Below the pieces are notes generated by a model. The model did no database searches and was not told the origin of the DNA. It was given only the letters and a program-made list of their open reading frames with translations. A stretch of DNA of 64,000 nt from Weeksellaceae bacterium TAE3-ERU29. GTDB lineage: Bacteria > Bacteroidota > Bacteroidia > Flavobacteriales > Weeksellaceae. Every line of letters begins with the position of its first letter. Within the stretch, counting starts at the first letter, position 1. Below, piece by piece: positions 9,091-18,618 of the stretch. The position numbers and the translations under genes were made by a program. Where the stretch lies: contig JAHUUM010000004.1 in NCBI GenBank assembly GCA_019218445.1, positions 1 to 64,000 of the forward strand, given 5' to 3'.

Positions 9091-10590
9091 TTATCTTGGG
9101 TTGGCTTCTATTCCTTGTGCTTGTGCACTTGTAGGTATTTGTAATTCTCGTCTGTTATCCCCCGGCTCTAAAACTATCGGTTCTTTTTCTTTTATATGAA
9201 AATGTCTTACCGGAGTATTAAAGCGTTTATGATCAAACCAGCGCATTCCTGTGTAATAAAACTCTTTTCTACGTAAATCATAAAGACAGTTTAAATAAAT
9301 TCTTTGTTTATCTGATATCGTATAAAAAGGATTTAATTTATAATCATAATTAGCATCAAAATATTCTTTTTTTATCTTCTCAAAAGTAACTTTATACTTA
9401 TCAGGATTATAGTTTTTAAGGCGTTTGCTTAAGTAGCTATCTAAGTCCTTTTCTGCAACGTCATAATTATTCAGCATTACATTAGCTTCCATTCTTAAGA
9501 ATAAGGTTTCTTCTATTTCAATCAAAGGATTCATGATCATATAATAACCGGTGCTACTATTGATTCCATCTTTTTCTTGATGGTATCCCCATTTCACGAA
9601 AAAGATATCCGGTGCACTACCATATAAATTCCAAATCCAATCTCCTCCTACAAAAGATTTTCTAAATACAAATCTGTAAAACTCAACACTCATACCTTGG
9701 CGATTTCTTCCGTAAGTATATACAAACCAGTTGCTGTATTGTGGTACAACTAAAAGGTTTGCGTTGTCACTGGTTTTGCTCCATTCTAAAATAGCCTCAT
9801 TTATATCCATTTTAGAGTATTTTCCGGTTAAATCTCTTAATTGATTTGCCGGAGTGTCTGTCAGCACTAAATTAGTGTATTCTAAAACCTTGTCAAACTT
9901 ACCAATGATGCTGTAAAAACGAGCGGCAAAAGTGTTTGCAGCAGCTTTATTCCAGTGGAGCTTTTTATTTTTATAGATATTGTCATCAATATACTTAAGG
10001 CCTTCGGTAAGATCTGATTCTATGTTTTTATAAACGCTTTCTACAGTTCCTCTGTGATACTGAACGGTTACTTTTGTTTCAGGTTCTGTAACGTATGGAA
10101 TTCCTAAATCAGTTTTTGCTGTTTGCGGATTATAGGACTTACTCCAAAGGTTTACTAACATAAAATGGCAGTAGGCTCTGGCTACAAGAGCTTCGCCGTA
10201 ATAAGCTTTTAGGTTGTCTGGAATTTCTCCGTTGGTTTTGTAAGCATCTATAGCTTTTAATGCATGATTGATTTGCTTTATTGCCTCATAACAACCGTTC
10301 CAATAGCTTTCCGGGGAATCTTGTGAGGTTAATCTGTGCTCTCCCCATGCATAGGCATCTTCTAATATGGTGTTTTGTCTGGCACTTCTTGTTTTTTCTG
10401 TTGCGTTATCGCTCATCCCATAACAAAACATTTGGTGATTTTGAGCAGGATAAGCATAGGTAAGTAATTCTCCTATTTTTTCCGGAGAATCTATTACAGC
10501 TCTATCATCCGGCATTTTTTCTAAAAAATCATTGCAGGAAAAAAGAAAAGATAGGACTATAAAACTATATATATATTTTAAAAATTTCAT
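9091..10590 (-). CDS. SusD/RagB-family surface lipoprotein
   Basis: A 499-residue nutrient-binding lipoprotein that forms the lid on its SusC partner. The lipobox is LFSCNDFLE (Cys near 19), directly followed by the DFLEKMPDD segment usual in SusD proteins. The helical TPR-like region covers about residues 30-330 (EALVARAYCHFMLVNLWSK, IPYVTE and NKAAANTFAARFYS are typical). The C-terminal part ends with LYDLRRKEFYYTGMRWFDHKRF, the classic family signature. It lies 24 bases downstream of the SusC gene. No glycoside hydrolase is nearby, so sugar uptake is not indicated. Confidence 0.95.
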   Translation of the reverse strand: MKFLKYIYSFIVLSFLFSCNDFLEKMPDDRAVIDSPEKIGELLTYAYPAQNHQMFCYGMSDNATEKTRSARQNTILEDAYAWGEHRLTSQDSPESYWNGCYEAIKQINHALKAIDAYKTNGEIPDNLKAYYGEALVARAYCHFMLVNLWSKSYNPQTAKTDLGIPYVTEPETKVTVQYHRGTVESVYKNIESDLTEGLKYIDDNIYKNKKLHWNKAAANTFAARFYSIIGKFDKVLEYTNLVLTDTPANQLRDLTGKYSKMDINEAILEWSKTSDNANLLVVPQYSNWFVYTYGRNRQGMSVEFYRFVFRKSFVGGDWIWNLYGSAPDIFFVKWGYHQEKDGINSSTGYYMIMNPLIEIEETLFLRMEANVMLNNYDVAEKDLDSYLSKRLKNYNPDKYKVTFEKIKKEYFDANYDYKLNPFYTISDKQRIYLNCLYDLRRKEFYYTGMRWFDHKRFNTPVRHFHIKEKEPIVLEPGDNRRELQIPTSAQAQGIEANPR

Positions 10591-10614
10591 TCTTCTGTTT
10601 TTTTTATAATTTAA

Positions 10615-13600
10615 TTATAAACTTATTCTTAAACTTAAAGTATATTGTCTCGCTATCGGCAAAGCAACACCACCGGTTCCGAAGAATTCAGGGTCTTGTC
10701 CATTTAGTGCTTTGTCCGAGTAAAGTAAAAATAAATTTGTCCCGGAGAGCTTTAAATTTGCTCCTGAAATTTTAACTTTTTCCATCCATTTTTTTGGTAA
10801 GTCATAAGATAAAGAAACTTCTTTTAATCTTACAAAATCACCTTTGGCTACTCTTTCTGTTGAGTAATTATAAGCGTTGTAAGTTGCCTCTATACTACGT
10901 CCATACTTGTCGTAAAGTTTTTTACTTAAAATAGTAGGAATATTTGTAGTGTTTTCATCTCCGTATATTAACCAGCGATTTTTAAAATCTCTTGGCATAG
11001 CATCTAAATCACTATAACTTGCATGAACGCTAGGGTAAATTCTTATCATGTTTCCTAATTGATAGGTAACAAACACATTTAAAGCAAGGTTTTTATATTT
11101 AAATTTATTTGATATACCTCCTGTAACTTTAGGGTCTACGGTTCCTTCATATTTTAAGTGAGAAACTTTAATGTCTTGAAAGAATATGTTTTTTGTCACA
11201 TTCCCATCTACATCATAATAGGTAGGGATACCTTCATTTGTTAATCCTGCAAAAGGAATTGAGTAAATACCACGAACGGGGCCTCCTAATTTAGCTGCAC
11301 CTTCTGCTCTTGTTAAATTCAAAATACTTGGCTGACCGTATAGTTTAGTAATTTCATTTTTGTTGTAAGCAAAAGTCATATCTGTAGTCCAAGAGAAATC
11401 ATCAGTTCTTATGTTTCTTGAATTTAAACTAAATTCAACTCCTTTTGAGTCCATATTGGCATAGTTTGCTAATTTCCAAAGCTCTCCACCGATTCCACTT
11501 GTTTTTATTGCTGCAATTAAATCAAATCCTTTTCTTTGATAAATATCTGCACTAATACTTAGTACATTATTGAATATACCTAAATCTACTCCTAAGTTAG
11601 CTTCGTATTGTTTTTCCCATGTTAGGTCAGAGTTTTCTAAACTTCTAACTCTTAATCCGTTTTGCACTTCGTCCGGGAAAGGAGCTATTGTGATTCCGCT
11701 TCTGAAAACAGCTCGGCTATTAGTAGCGGGCCCCATACTTGCTGTTAATCCGTAAGTTGCTCTAATGTTTAGGTGAGATAGCCAATCTATGTCATGCATA
11801 AATTTTTCATCTTTAACATTCCAGCGTCCACTCACATTCCAAGTTGGCAACCATCTGGAGTCTTTAGAAATACCTAATTTATTACTACCGTCTAAACGAG
11901 CTGTAGCATTGAAAATATATTTTCCTTTATAACTATAAGCCCCATTTATGAAAAAGGCAGCGAATCTGTCATAAGAATTTGATATTCCAAAATAAGGGAA
12001 TCCGGCTTGTGTTAATTTCTTAATGATATTAGGGTCTGTAAATACTGTATTTCCTTTATTATACTGAATTCCGTACCCCTCAAAACTGGATAAGTTTCTA
12101 TCAGAAGATCTTACTTCTTGACCCAAAATTGTATTAATGTTATGGTCTTCATTAAAGGTGTTTCTGTACTCTAAAATGTTTCTTAAATAAAAGTTTTTAA
12201 GCATATGATCATCTCTATTGTAGAATCCTCCGTAAGGTAAAACTACAATAGGTTCATTATTTGGGTTTTCAGGATCTTTCCATAAATATCCGTTGTCTTT
12301 AGCTATTGTAGCGTCTTCATTTGCTCTATAAGATTTAGCTACGTTAGAATTTGCTGTAATTTTATGTTCATTAGTACTTTTTACGTATCTTATATTTCCT
12401 ACAAAAGAGTAAGTTAATTTCGGGGTGATTTTATAATTTAAATCTCCCTGAATATTTAAGTCTAAAACATTTAAGTCTACATAATTATTTTTAAACTCCT
12501 CCAAAATATTGAATGGAGCATAATTCATTCTGTTATATCTGTAAGAGCCGTCAGGATTATAAGGGACAATTGTTCTACTCGTATTCAAAGCATAAGAGAA
12601 AGGATTTATATCAAACTCTCTGCTATAAGTTCCATTAATTGCATCTACATCTCTACTGAATGTTCCCGGAGCTTTCTGTTCCCGGTAACTTCCTTTGGTA
12701 GATATACCTACATTTATATTATCAGATAAATTAAAAGTTCCTTTCATATTTATGGTGTATCTGTTTACCTTATCAGCAATAGACCAACCTTCATCATGCA
12801 AGAAACTTGTTGATGCGTAAAATTGAGAAGTCTTTGAACCTCCTTTAAAACTAACTGAGTGGTTTTGTTGTAAGCTATTTCTAAATAACAAATCAAACCA
12901 ATCAGTGTTTACTTTTTCATAAATTCTAAGATAATCAGCTCTTGCTTCCGCTGTGTTTTCTAAATTATAACCATTCCCTTTATAAGTGTTGATGTCATTA
13001 TATACTTGAAAATAAACACCTCCATCTTTACTTCTCATCATGTCTGAGTGGGTTAACCAACCTTTTCTTTCCATTTCTCTGAAGATAGACATTTGGTCTT
13101 GAGAATTTAATATATCATATTGCCTATAATTTGGTCTTAATTTTACGGTCAATTCTGATTTCACATCAATACTCATCTTTCCGCTTGTACCGTTTTTGGT
13201 AGTTATTACAATGACACCGTTCATTGCTCTTGCTCCGTACAATGCAGTAGCAGAAGCATCTTTAAGAATTTGGAAACTCTCAATGTCTTCAGCATTTAAC
13301 CCTGCAACGGAACTACTTATTAAAGTTGAGATGTCTCCTGAAGAAAGTTGATCCGGACTTACGTCTATAATGTCTTCTAAAACAACACCATCTACAACCC
13401 AAAGGGGTTTTGTGTCTCCATATATAGATGAAGCTCCACGTATTCTAATTTTGGGAGCTGCACCAAAAGATCCAGAAACGCTCTGAACGCTAACTCCGGA
13501 AACTTTCCCTTCCATCATTCTACCTACATCCACAATGCCATCTATTCTGGCATCGTCTCCTGTTATTTTAGTTGCAGCACCGGCGAATAGTTTACGATCG

Positions 13601-13938
13601 GTTTTTTGGTAACCGGTAATTACTACATCTTTTAATTTAACTCCTGATTTTAATACTACGTTAATTTCAGAAGTTTTTTGTTTCACTTTTTTTGTTTCAC
13701 TTTGTAAACCAACATACTCAAAAATAAGGTTATCATCCTGTTTCGCCTTAATTTCGTATTTCCCATTGCTATCAGTGTAAACGCCTTTTTTTTCAGCTCC
13801 TTCTACATACACATACGCATCAAAAACAGGGAAACCGCTTTCGTCTTTAACAGTTCCTTTAACTACTTTTTGTTGAGCTTGTAAAAAGCTAAAAAAGAAT
13901 AGTAGAAAAGTAAAGGAACATAAAATTTTACTCCTCAT
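10615..13938 (-). CDS. SusC/RagA-family TonB-linked outer membrane transporter
   Basis: A 1107-residue outer membrane importer, normal length for SusC. It has a signal peptide to about residue 21 (FLQAQ), a carboxypeptidase-D-like regulatory domain at about 25-105 (VKGTVKDESGFPVFDAYVYV), and a plug domain at about 115-250 with GKVSGVSVQSVSG, RGASSIYGD, PLWVVDGV and LKDASATALYGARAMNGVI, all family signatures. The rest is beta barrel, ending in LSLRISL with a final hydrophobic residue. It is the first gene of the operon. Energy comes from TonB-ExbBD, encoded elsewhere. The Mx1 peptidase in the operon hints at a peptide-type ligand. Confidence 0.96.
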   Translation of the reverse strand: MRSKILCSFTFLLFFFSFLQAQQKVVKGTVKDESGFPVFDAYVYVEGAEKKGVYTDSNGKYEIKAKQDDNLIFEYVGLQSETKKVKQKTSEINVVLKSGVKLKDVVITGYQKTDRKLFAGAATKITGDDARIDGIVDVGRMMEGKVSGVSVQSVSGSFGAAPKIRIRGASSIYGDTKPLWVVDGVVLEDIIDVSPDQLSSGDISTLISSSVAGLNAEDIESFQILKDASATALYGARAMNGVIVITTKNGTSGKMSIDVKSELTVKLRPNYRQYDILNSQDQMSIFREMERKGWLTHSDMMRSKDGGVYFQVYNDINTYKGNGYNLENTAEARADYLRIYEKVNTDWFDLLFRNSLQQNHSVSFKGGSKTSQFYASTSFLHDEGWSIADKVNRYTINMKGTFNLSDNINVGISTKGSYREQKAPGTFSRDVDAINGTYSREFDINPFSYALNTSRTIVPYNPDGSYRYNRMNYAPFNILEEFKNNYVDLNVLDLNIQGDLNYKITPKLTYSFVGNIRYVKSTNEHKITANSNVAKSYRANEDATIAKDNGYLWKDPENPNNEPIVVLPYGGFYNRDDHMLKNFYLRNILEYRNTFNEDHNINTILGQEVRSSDRNLSSFEGYGIQYNKGNTVFTDPNIIKKLTQAGFPYFGISNSYDRFAAFFINGAYSYKGKYIFNATARLDGSNKLGISKDSRWLPTWNVSGRWNVKDEKFMHDIDWLSHLNIRATYGLTASMGPATNSRAVFRSGITIAPFPDEVQNGLRVRSLENSDLTWEKQYEANLGVDLGIFNNVLSISADIYQRKGFDLIAAIKTSGIGGELWKLANYANMDSKGVEFSLNSRNIRTDDFSWTTDMTFAYNKNEITKLYGQPSILNLTRAEGAAKLGGPVRGIYSIPFAGLTNEGIPTYYDVDGNVTKNIFFQDIKVSHLKYEGTVDPKVTGGISNKFKYKNLALNVFVTYQLGNMIRIYPSVHASYSDLDAMPRDFKNRWLIYGDENTTNIPTILSKKLYDKYGRSIEATYNAYNYSTERVAKGDFVRLKEVSLSYDLPKKWMEKVKISGANLKLSGTNLFLLYSDKALNGQDPEFFGTGGVALPIARQYTLSLRISL

Positions 13939-13967
13939 ATATTACTTTATGTTTAAATCTTAACTCG

Positions 13968-13975
13968 CAAAGTTA
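13968..13975 (-). promoter_or_regulatory. -7 element upstream of the SusC operon
   Basis: The minus strand reads TAACTTTG, matching TAnnTTTG, 29 bases before the susC start codon. The -33 region is not convincing. The remainder of the gap up to 14171 is AT-rich and shows nothing else. Confidence 0.5.
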
Positions 13976-14171
13976 AGGAATAATGAATAAGATTAAAAGG
14001 CGTAAATTTTAATGTTCAAATAGCCTGATGTTTAGCTTTTGTTAAATTTGAATTATTTACAAAAGAAAGTTCTATTTACCTGTAATATTAATTATTTGTT
14101 AAACAAAAAAGAGATTAATTGTGAATCATCTGTTAATAGACTGCTATTTATATTCAAAAAAAATAAAAACA

Positions 14172-15155
14172 TTATTTTATATTAGCCAACTCCCATGCGG
14201 TAGCAAAAATAAATTGTGTTCTTTTGGTCAATAATTCATAATTAATTTTGTCCGGAGTATCTGTTGGCTGATGGTAATCTTCATGAGTTCCGTTAAAATA
14301 AAAAATTACAGGAATTTTGTTTTTGGCAAAATTATAATGATCAGACCGATAATAAAATCTATTTGGGTCGTTTGGGGCATCAAATCTATAATCTAATTTT
14401 AGATTAAAGTTTTTATCATTTATTTGTTCAGAAATTAATTTTAAATTCTTATTAATTTTGTCAGAGCCAATCAAATATAAATAGTTGGGACTGTTTTTGT
14501 GTTCTTCATCTATCCTACCAATCATATCTATATTTAGATTAGTAACAGTTTTACCTAAACTCCATAGTGGGTTATCTGTATAGTATTTAGAGCCGTAAAG
14601 TCCTTTTTCTTCTCCTGTAAAATGTAAGAAAATAACACTTCTACGTGGAATAATTCCATTGTCTTTTGCTTTTTTAAAGGCTTTAGCAATACTCATAACT
14701 GCTACTGTTCCCGAGCCATTATCATCTGCTCCGTAATAAATTTTATTCCCATCAAACCCTAAATGGTCTAAATGAGCTGAGATTACAATAGCATCTTGTT
14801 TTTTATCGGAGCCTTCTATGTAGGCGATTACATTTCGCCCTCCGTTTGGTAAACCTTTAAAAACTCCTCCGGGAATTTTTTGATAATAATCTTCAGTTCC
14901 CGGAAGAGGTTTTATATTATTCTTCTCATAGAAGTTTTTAATAAATTCCGTTGCTTTCAGCTCTTGTGCCGTTCCTGCTTCTCTGCCTTTCATTTCTGCA
15001 GATGCAAACTCAAAAAGTAACGGTTTTAATTCGCTTTCTTTTATTTCTCCTATGTATTTATTTTCTACCGATTTTTCTTGTGCAGAAATGTTATTGTTGC
15101 ATTTGCACCCTATCAATAAAAAAGCTAACAGACTTATTATTAAAAATTTATTCAT
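14172..15155 (-). CDS. M28-family zinc aminopeptidase lipoprotein
   Basis: A 327-residue exported peptidase with a lipobox (LLIGCKC, Cys near 17). The two-zinc M28 site is complete: AHLDHLG near residue 126, DDNGSG about 16 residues later, HFTGEEKGLYGS with the catalytic Glu pair, NIDMIGR, and HEDYHQPTDTP with the last His ligand. It would trim N-terminal residues from peptides in the periplasm or at the surface. It follows the S46 dipeptidyl peptidase gene by eight bases, so the pair forms a peptide-degradation operon. The Cys-rich start (CKCNNN) leaves some doubt about which Cys is lipidated. Confidence 0.92.
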   Translation of the reverse strand: MNKFLIISLLAFLLIGCKCNNNISAQEKSVENKYIGEIKESELKPLLFEFASAEMKGREAGTAQELKATEFIKNFYEKNNIKPLPGTEDYYQKIPGGVFKGLPNGGRNVIAYIEGSDKKQDAIVISAHLDHLGFDGNKIYYGADDNGSGTVAVMSIAKAFKKAKDNGIIPRRSVIFLHFTGEEKGLYGSKYYTDNPLWSLGKTVTNLNIDMIGRIDEEHKNSPNYLYLIGSDKINKNLKLISEQINDKNFNLKLDYRFDAPNDPNRFYYRSDHYNFAKNKIPVIFYFNGTHEDYHQPTDTPDKINYELLTKRTQFIFATAWELANIK

Positions 15156-15163
15156 TAAAATGA

Positions 15164-17296
15164 TTATTTAATAATTTTCATTTCATTTATTAATCGTTTT
15201 GCGTTTGCATATTTATCTATCACAAATAAAATATAACGAGCATCTACCATAATATTTCTACAAATTTCAGGATCGTAATATAAATCACTCATAGTTCCTT
15301 CCCAAACACGGTCAAAGTTTAGCCCGATAAGGTTTCCATTGGCATCTAAAGCCGGACTTCCTGAGTTCCCGCCTGTTGTATGATTGGTTGCTATAAAGTT
15401 TACAGGCATTTTTCCGTTTTCGCCATAAACTCCGTAATCTTTTTTGTTATATAAATCAATTAATTTATCGGAAACATCAAATTCATAATCTCCGGGAACG
15501 TATTTTTCTATTACACCGTCTAAATAAGTTTGCGGTGCATATTTTACAGCGTCTCTTGGTTCGTACCCGTCTACTTTTCCGTAAGTTACACGTAACGTAG
15601 AATTGGCGTCAGGGAAGAATGTTTTTTCATCTTTCATGAAATCCATTTGAGCTTTCATGTAAGCCTTCATTTTCGTATCGATCTTCTCTTGCAAAGCAAT
15701 TCTTGGTGCAGAAATTTGAGTATAATATACATTTGCAATATCTCCTACTTTCTTAACCAATATGTCTTTCTTTAATAGATTTAAAAATTTAGTTTGATCT
15801 TTTAAAACACTTTCATCTTTCTGCAAATCAGATAGAAGAGGAGAATTCTTAATATCATCTTCTGTGATTTCAAAATTATTTAAAGCAAATTGCTTCGGAG
15901 TTTTATTTTTATATAAATCCCACATTTTTAAAGCAACCTCTTTTTCTAAATCAGGATTGTAATTTTTGTAGATATCAGAAATATCTTCTGTTACATTATT
16001 ATAGAATTCAGATGTAAGGGTTCCTCCTTCTTGTTTTTTTAATAAATTATTAGCCATTAAGGCCATTCTAAATAATTGAGAATTTCTGTAAATCGCTTCC
16101 CCAAAAACATCTGCACCTAAATTATAAGGCTCTATTTGAGTATTTAAGGCATTTAATTCTTTTAATAAAGTTGGATATTCTGCACATCTTCGGCTTCTTT
16201 CCAATTTGCAATTCTCATTTATTTTAGCCAATAATTTAGCCTCATAATCTTTTTTAATTTTTACCGCACCGGACTTTTCAATTCCTTGGTTTTCTCCTAT
16301 CCATTTTTTCCAATAGTTTGCAATTCGGGCATAAATAGATGCATACTGAATCTTTGTTTTTTGGTCAGCTCGCATATATTTATCCATGATTTTAAGAGCA
16401 TTATCTCTTATATCAATTTTTGCAGGATTTAAAACTTCCACTGTTTGCTCTATAAATGATGCCGGTAAATACTCGTCTGTTCTTCCCGGAAAACCAAATA
16501 CAAAAGTAAAATCACCCTCGTTTACACCTTTTATATTTACAGGTAAAAAATGTTTTGGCTTGTACGGAACATTATCTTTTGAATATTCTGCTGGGTGATT
16601 ATTTTTATCGGCATAGATTCTAAACATAGAGAAATCCCCTGTATGTCTTGGCCAAACCCAGTTATCTGTATCACTACCGAATTTCCCGATACTACTTGGT
16701 GGAGCTCCTACCAAACGTACATCTTTAAAGGTTTCTGTTACAAATAAATAATATTTATTTCCTTTATAAAAAGGTTTAATTTCTACCTCTTGCCAAGGCT
16801 TTCTTGGGTATTCTTTTTCGATTTTTGCAATAACTGATTTTCTTAATTTAGCCAAAGCCGCATCGCTGGTTTTTACAGCAGTTTCGTCTTCGATTTGCTG
16901 AGTTACGTCTTTTATATCTACGATGAAAGTAGCGGTTAAGCCTGGATTTGGTAATTCATCTGCTTGAGTTTTTGCCCAAAAACCGTCTTTTAAATAGTCA
17001 TGTTCTACACTTGAGTGTGCTTGAATTTGTCCATACCCACAATGATGATTGGTTAATAATAGACCTTGGGGTGAAATAACTTCAGACGTACAACCTCCAC
17101 CAAAGTGTGCAATAGCATCTTTTATACTCGGAGCATTTGGGTTGAAAATATCTTTTTGATTAATTTTCATTCCCATTTGTTTCATTTCTTTTTCATTAAG
17201 TTCATTGGGAATCCACATCCCACCGCCTGTTTGGGCGTAAGAAATTCCGACTAATAGTAGACCGACTAATGTTGCTTTTATCTTATTTTTTATCAT
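15164..17296 (-). CDS. S46-family dipeptidyl peptidase, DPP11-like (Asp/Glu-specific)
   Basis: A 710-residue periplasmic serine peptidase releasing dipeptides, the usual S46 length. The catalytic triad is visible: TNHHCGYG near residue 84, the Asp within SDTDNWVWPRHTGDF, and the Ser in GGNSGSPAL near 644. Eighteen residues after that Ser stands Arg (LNFDRVWEG). In Porphyromonas gingivalis Arg at this place marks DPP11, which cleaves after Asp or Glu, while DPP7 has Gly. I therefore infer DPP11 specificity. I chose the ATG at 17296, giving the signal peptide MIKNKIKATLVGLLLVGISYAQ-type start; the in-frame ATG 21 bases earlier overlaps the -7 element at 17315. First gene of the operon with the M28 peptidase. 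Confidence 0.93.
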   Translation of the reverse strand: MIKNKIKATLVGLLLVGISYAQTGGGMWIPNELNEKEMKQMGMKINQKDIFNPNAPSIKDAIAHFGGGCTSEVISPQGLLLTNHHCGYGQIQAHSSVEHDYLKDGFWAKTQADELPNPGLTATFIVDIKDVTQQIEDETAVKTSDAALAKLRKSVIAKIEKEYPRKPWQEVEIKPFYKGNKYYLFVTETFKDVRLVGAPPSSIGKFGSDTDNWVWPRHTGDFSMFRIYADKNNHPAEYSKDNVPYKPKHFLPVNIKGVNEGDFTFVFGFPGRTDEYLPASFIEQTVEVLNPAKIDIRDNALKIMDKYMRADQKTKIQYASIYARIANYWKKWIGENQGIEKSGAVKIKKDYEAKLLAKINENCKLERSRRCAEYPTLLKELNALNTQIEPYNLGADVFGEAIYRNSQLFRMALMANNLLKKQEGGTLTSEFYNNVTEDISDIYKNYNPDLEKEVALKMWDLYKNKTPKQFALNNFEITEDDIKNSPLLSDLQKDESVLKDQTKFLNLLKKDILVKKVGDIANVYYTQISAPRIALQEKIDTKMKAYMKAQMDFMKDEKTFFPDANSTLRVTYGKVDGYEPRDAVKYAPQTYLDGVIEKYVPGDYEFDVSDKLIDLYNKKDYGVYGENGKMPVNFIATNHTTGGNSGSPALDANGNLIGLNFDRVWEGTMSDLYYDPEICRNIMVDARYILFVIDKYANAKRLINEMKIIK

Positions 17297-17314
17297 CTCG
17301 TTTAATTTACTTTT

Positions 17315-17322
17315 CAAATATA
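17315..17322 (-). promoter_or_regulatory. -7 promoter element of the S46-M28 operon
   Basis: The minus strand reads TATATTTG (TAnnTTTG). It overlaps an in-frame ATG at 17317, so that ATG should lie upstream of the transcript start; the ATG at 17296 is preferred. No clear -33 element is seen. Confidence 0.55.
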
Positions 17323-17413
17323 ATGATATTTTATTATTTTAATTTATTTCTTAAAAAAAGACTGTTTGAAATTAAAAAATATGAAGTATTTGAAAAGCAA
17401 ATTATAAAAAAAC

Positions 17414-17446
17414 TTTTTGCCAACTAAATATTACTTCTTACATTTG
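17414..17446 (+). promoter_or_regulatory. Promoter of leader copy 2
   Basis: TTTTTG (17414-17419) and TACATTTG (17439-17446) match the Bacteroidota -33 and -7 elements with a 19-base spacer, as in leader copy 1. The leader ATG follows 20 bases later. Confidence 0.75.
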
Positions 17447-17465
17447 TGCCACTATCATTTACTAA

Positions 17466-17977
<512 letters not shown>

Positions 17978-17982
17978 GAATT

Positions 17983-18597
17983 ATGAAACGAGTATTTACA
18001 ACATTAGCAATTGTCTTAGCTGGTGTAACATTTGCACAGGTAGGCATTAACACAGAAAATAATGGAGACATAGCTCCTGATGCAGTATTTCATGTGAAAA
18101 ACAAAACAGGAGAAAAGAAAGGCGTAGTATTACCGTCTGTTTCTCTAAACAGTAGAACTGAAGTATTAAACGGAAGTGCAAATACAGCAGGACTGTTAGT
18201 ATGGAATGACGGAAGCGGAAGTGTAACCCCAGCAGGTTATTACTATTGGAATGGAACATCATGGGCAAAAGTAGGAAATGCAATAGGAGCTGTTTATGAA
18301 AAAGTAAGAGTATTTAGAGGACCTACTTTTTCAGCTTCAGACATTCAACCGGATGATCATATAATTGCTTTTACAGATGCAGAAGGATTTGCTATGCCAG
18401 TCGTAACTGATGAATATAAAAACAGAACTATTTGTATAAGAAATACAACGACAGCCCCTGAAGGTACAGGTGCAAAACAAGTAATAATTACTAATGTATT
18501 TGCGGGAGGACAAACGATTAATGCTGGTTTTACCAGATGTTATACTTCTTTTCAAGATACAGATGATCAATGGAAATGGATTTCTACTGCATTATAA
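17983..18597 (+). CDS. Secreted VGIN-type surface protein, short form
   Basis: A 204-residue exported protein: signal peptide to about residue 18 (VTFAQ), then VGINTENNGDIAPDAVFHV, GVVLPSVSLNSR, and GLLVWNDGSG with YYYWNGTSWAKVG near residue 85-95. These segments are the usual N-terminal pattern of large Bacteroidota surface proteins, but here it is followed only by a small beta-rich domain of about 100 residues (VRVFRGPTFSASDI to the end). I do not recognise that domain. It starts five bases after the long frame of leader copy 2, which suggests control by, and possibly translational coupling to, that leader. The 720-residue gene follows 21 bases later, probably in the same transcript. Confidence 0.8.
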   Translation: MKRVFTTLAIVLAGVTFAQVGINTENNGDIAPDAVFHVKNKTGEKKGVVLPSVSLNSRTEVLNGSANTAGLLVWNDGSGSVTPAGYYYWNGTSWAKVGNAIGAVYEKVRVFRGPTFSASDIQPDDHIIAFTDAEGFAMPVVTDEYKNRTICIRNTTTAPEGTGAKQVIITNVFAGGQTINAGFTRCYTSFQDTDDQWKWISTAL

Positions 18598-18618
18598 TAA
18601 ACAATAAATAAAATAAAA

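Noticed and set aside
4934-13938. The SusC/SusD operon as a polysaccharide utilisation locus
   Set aside because: No glycoside hydrolase, polysaccharide lyase or sugar-sensing regulator lies within or beside it.
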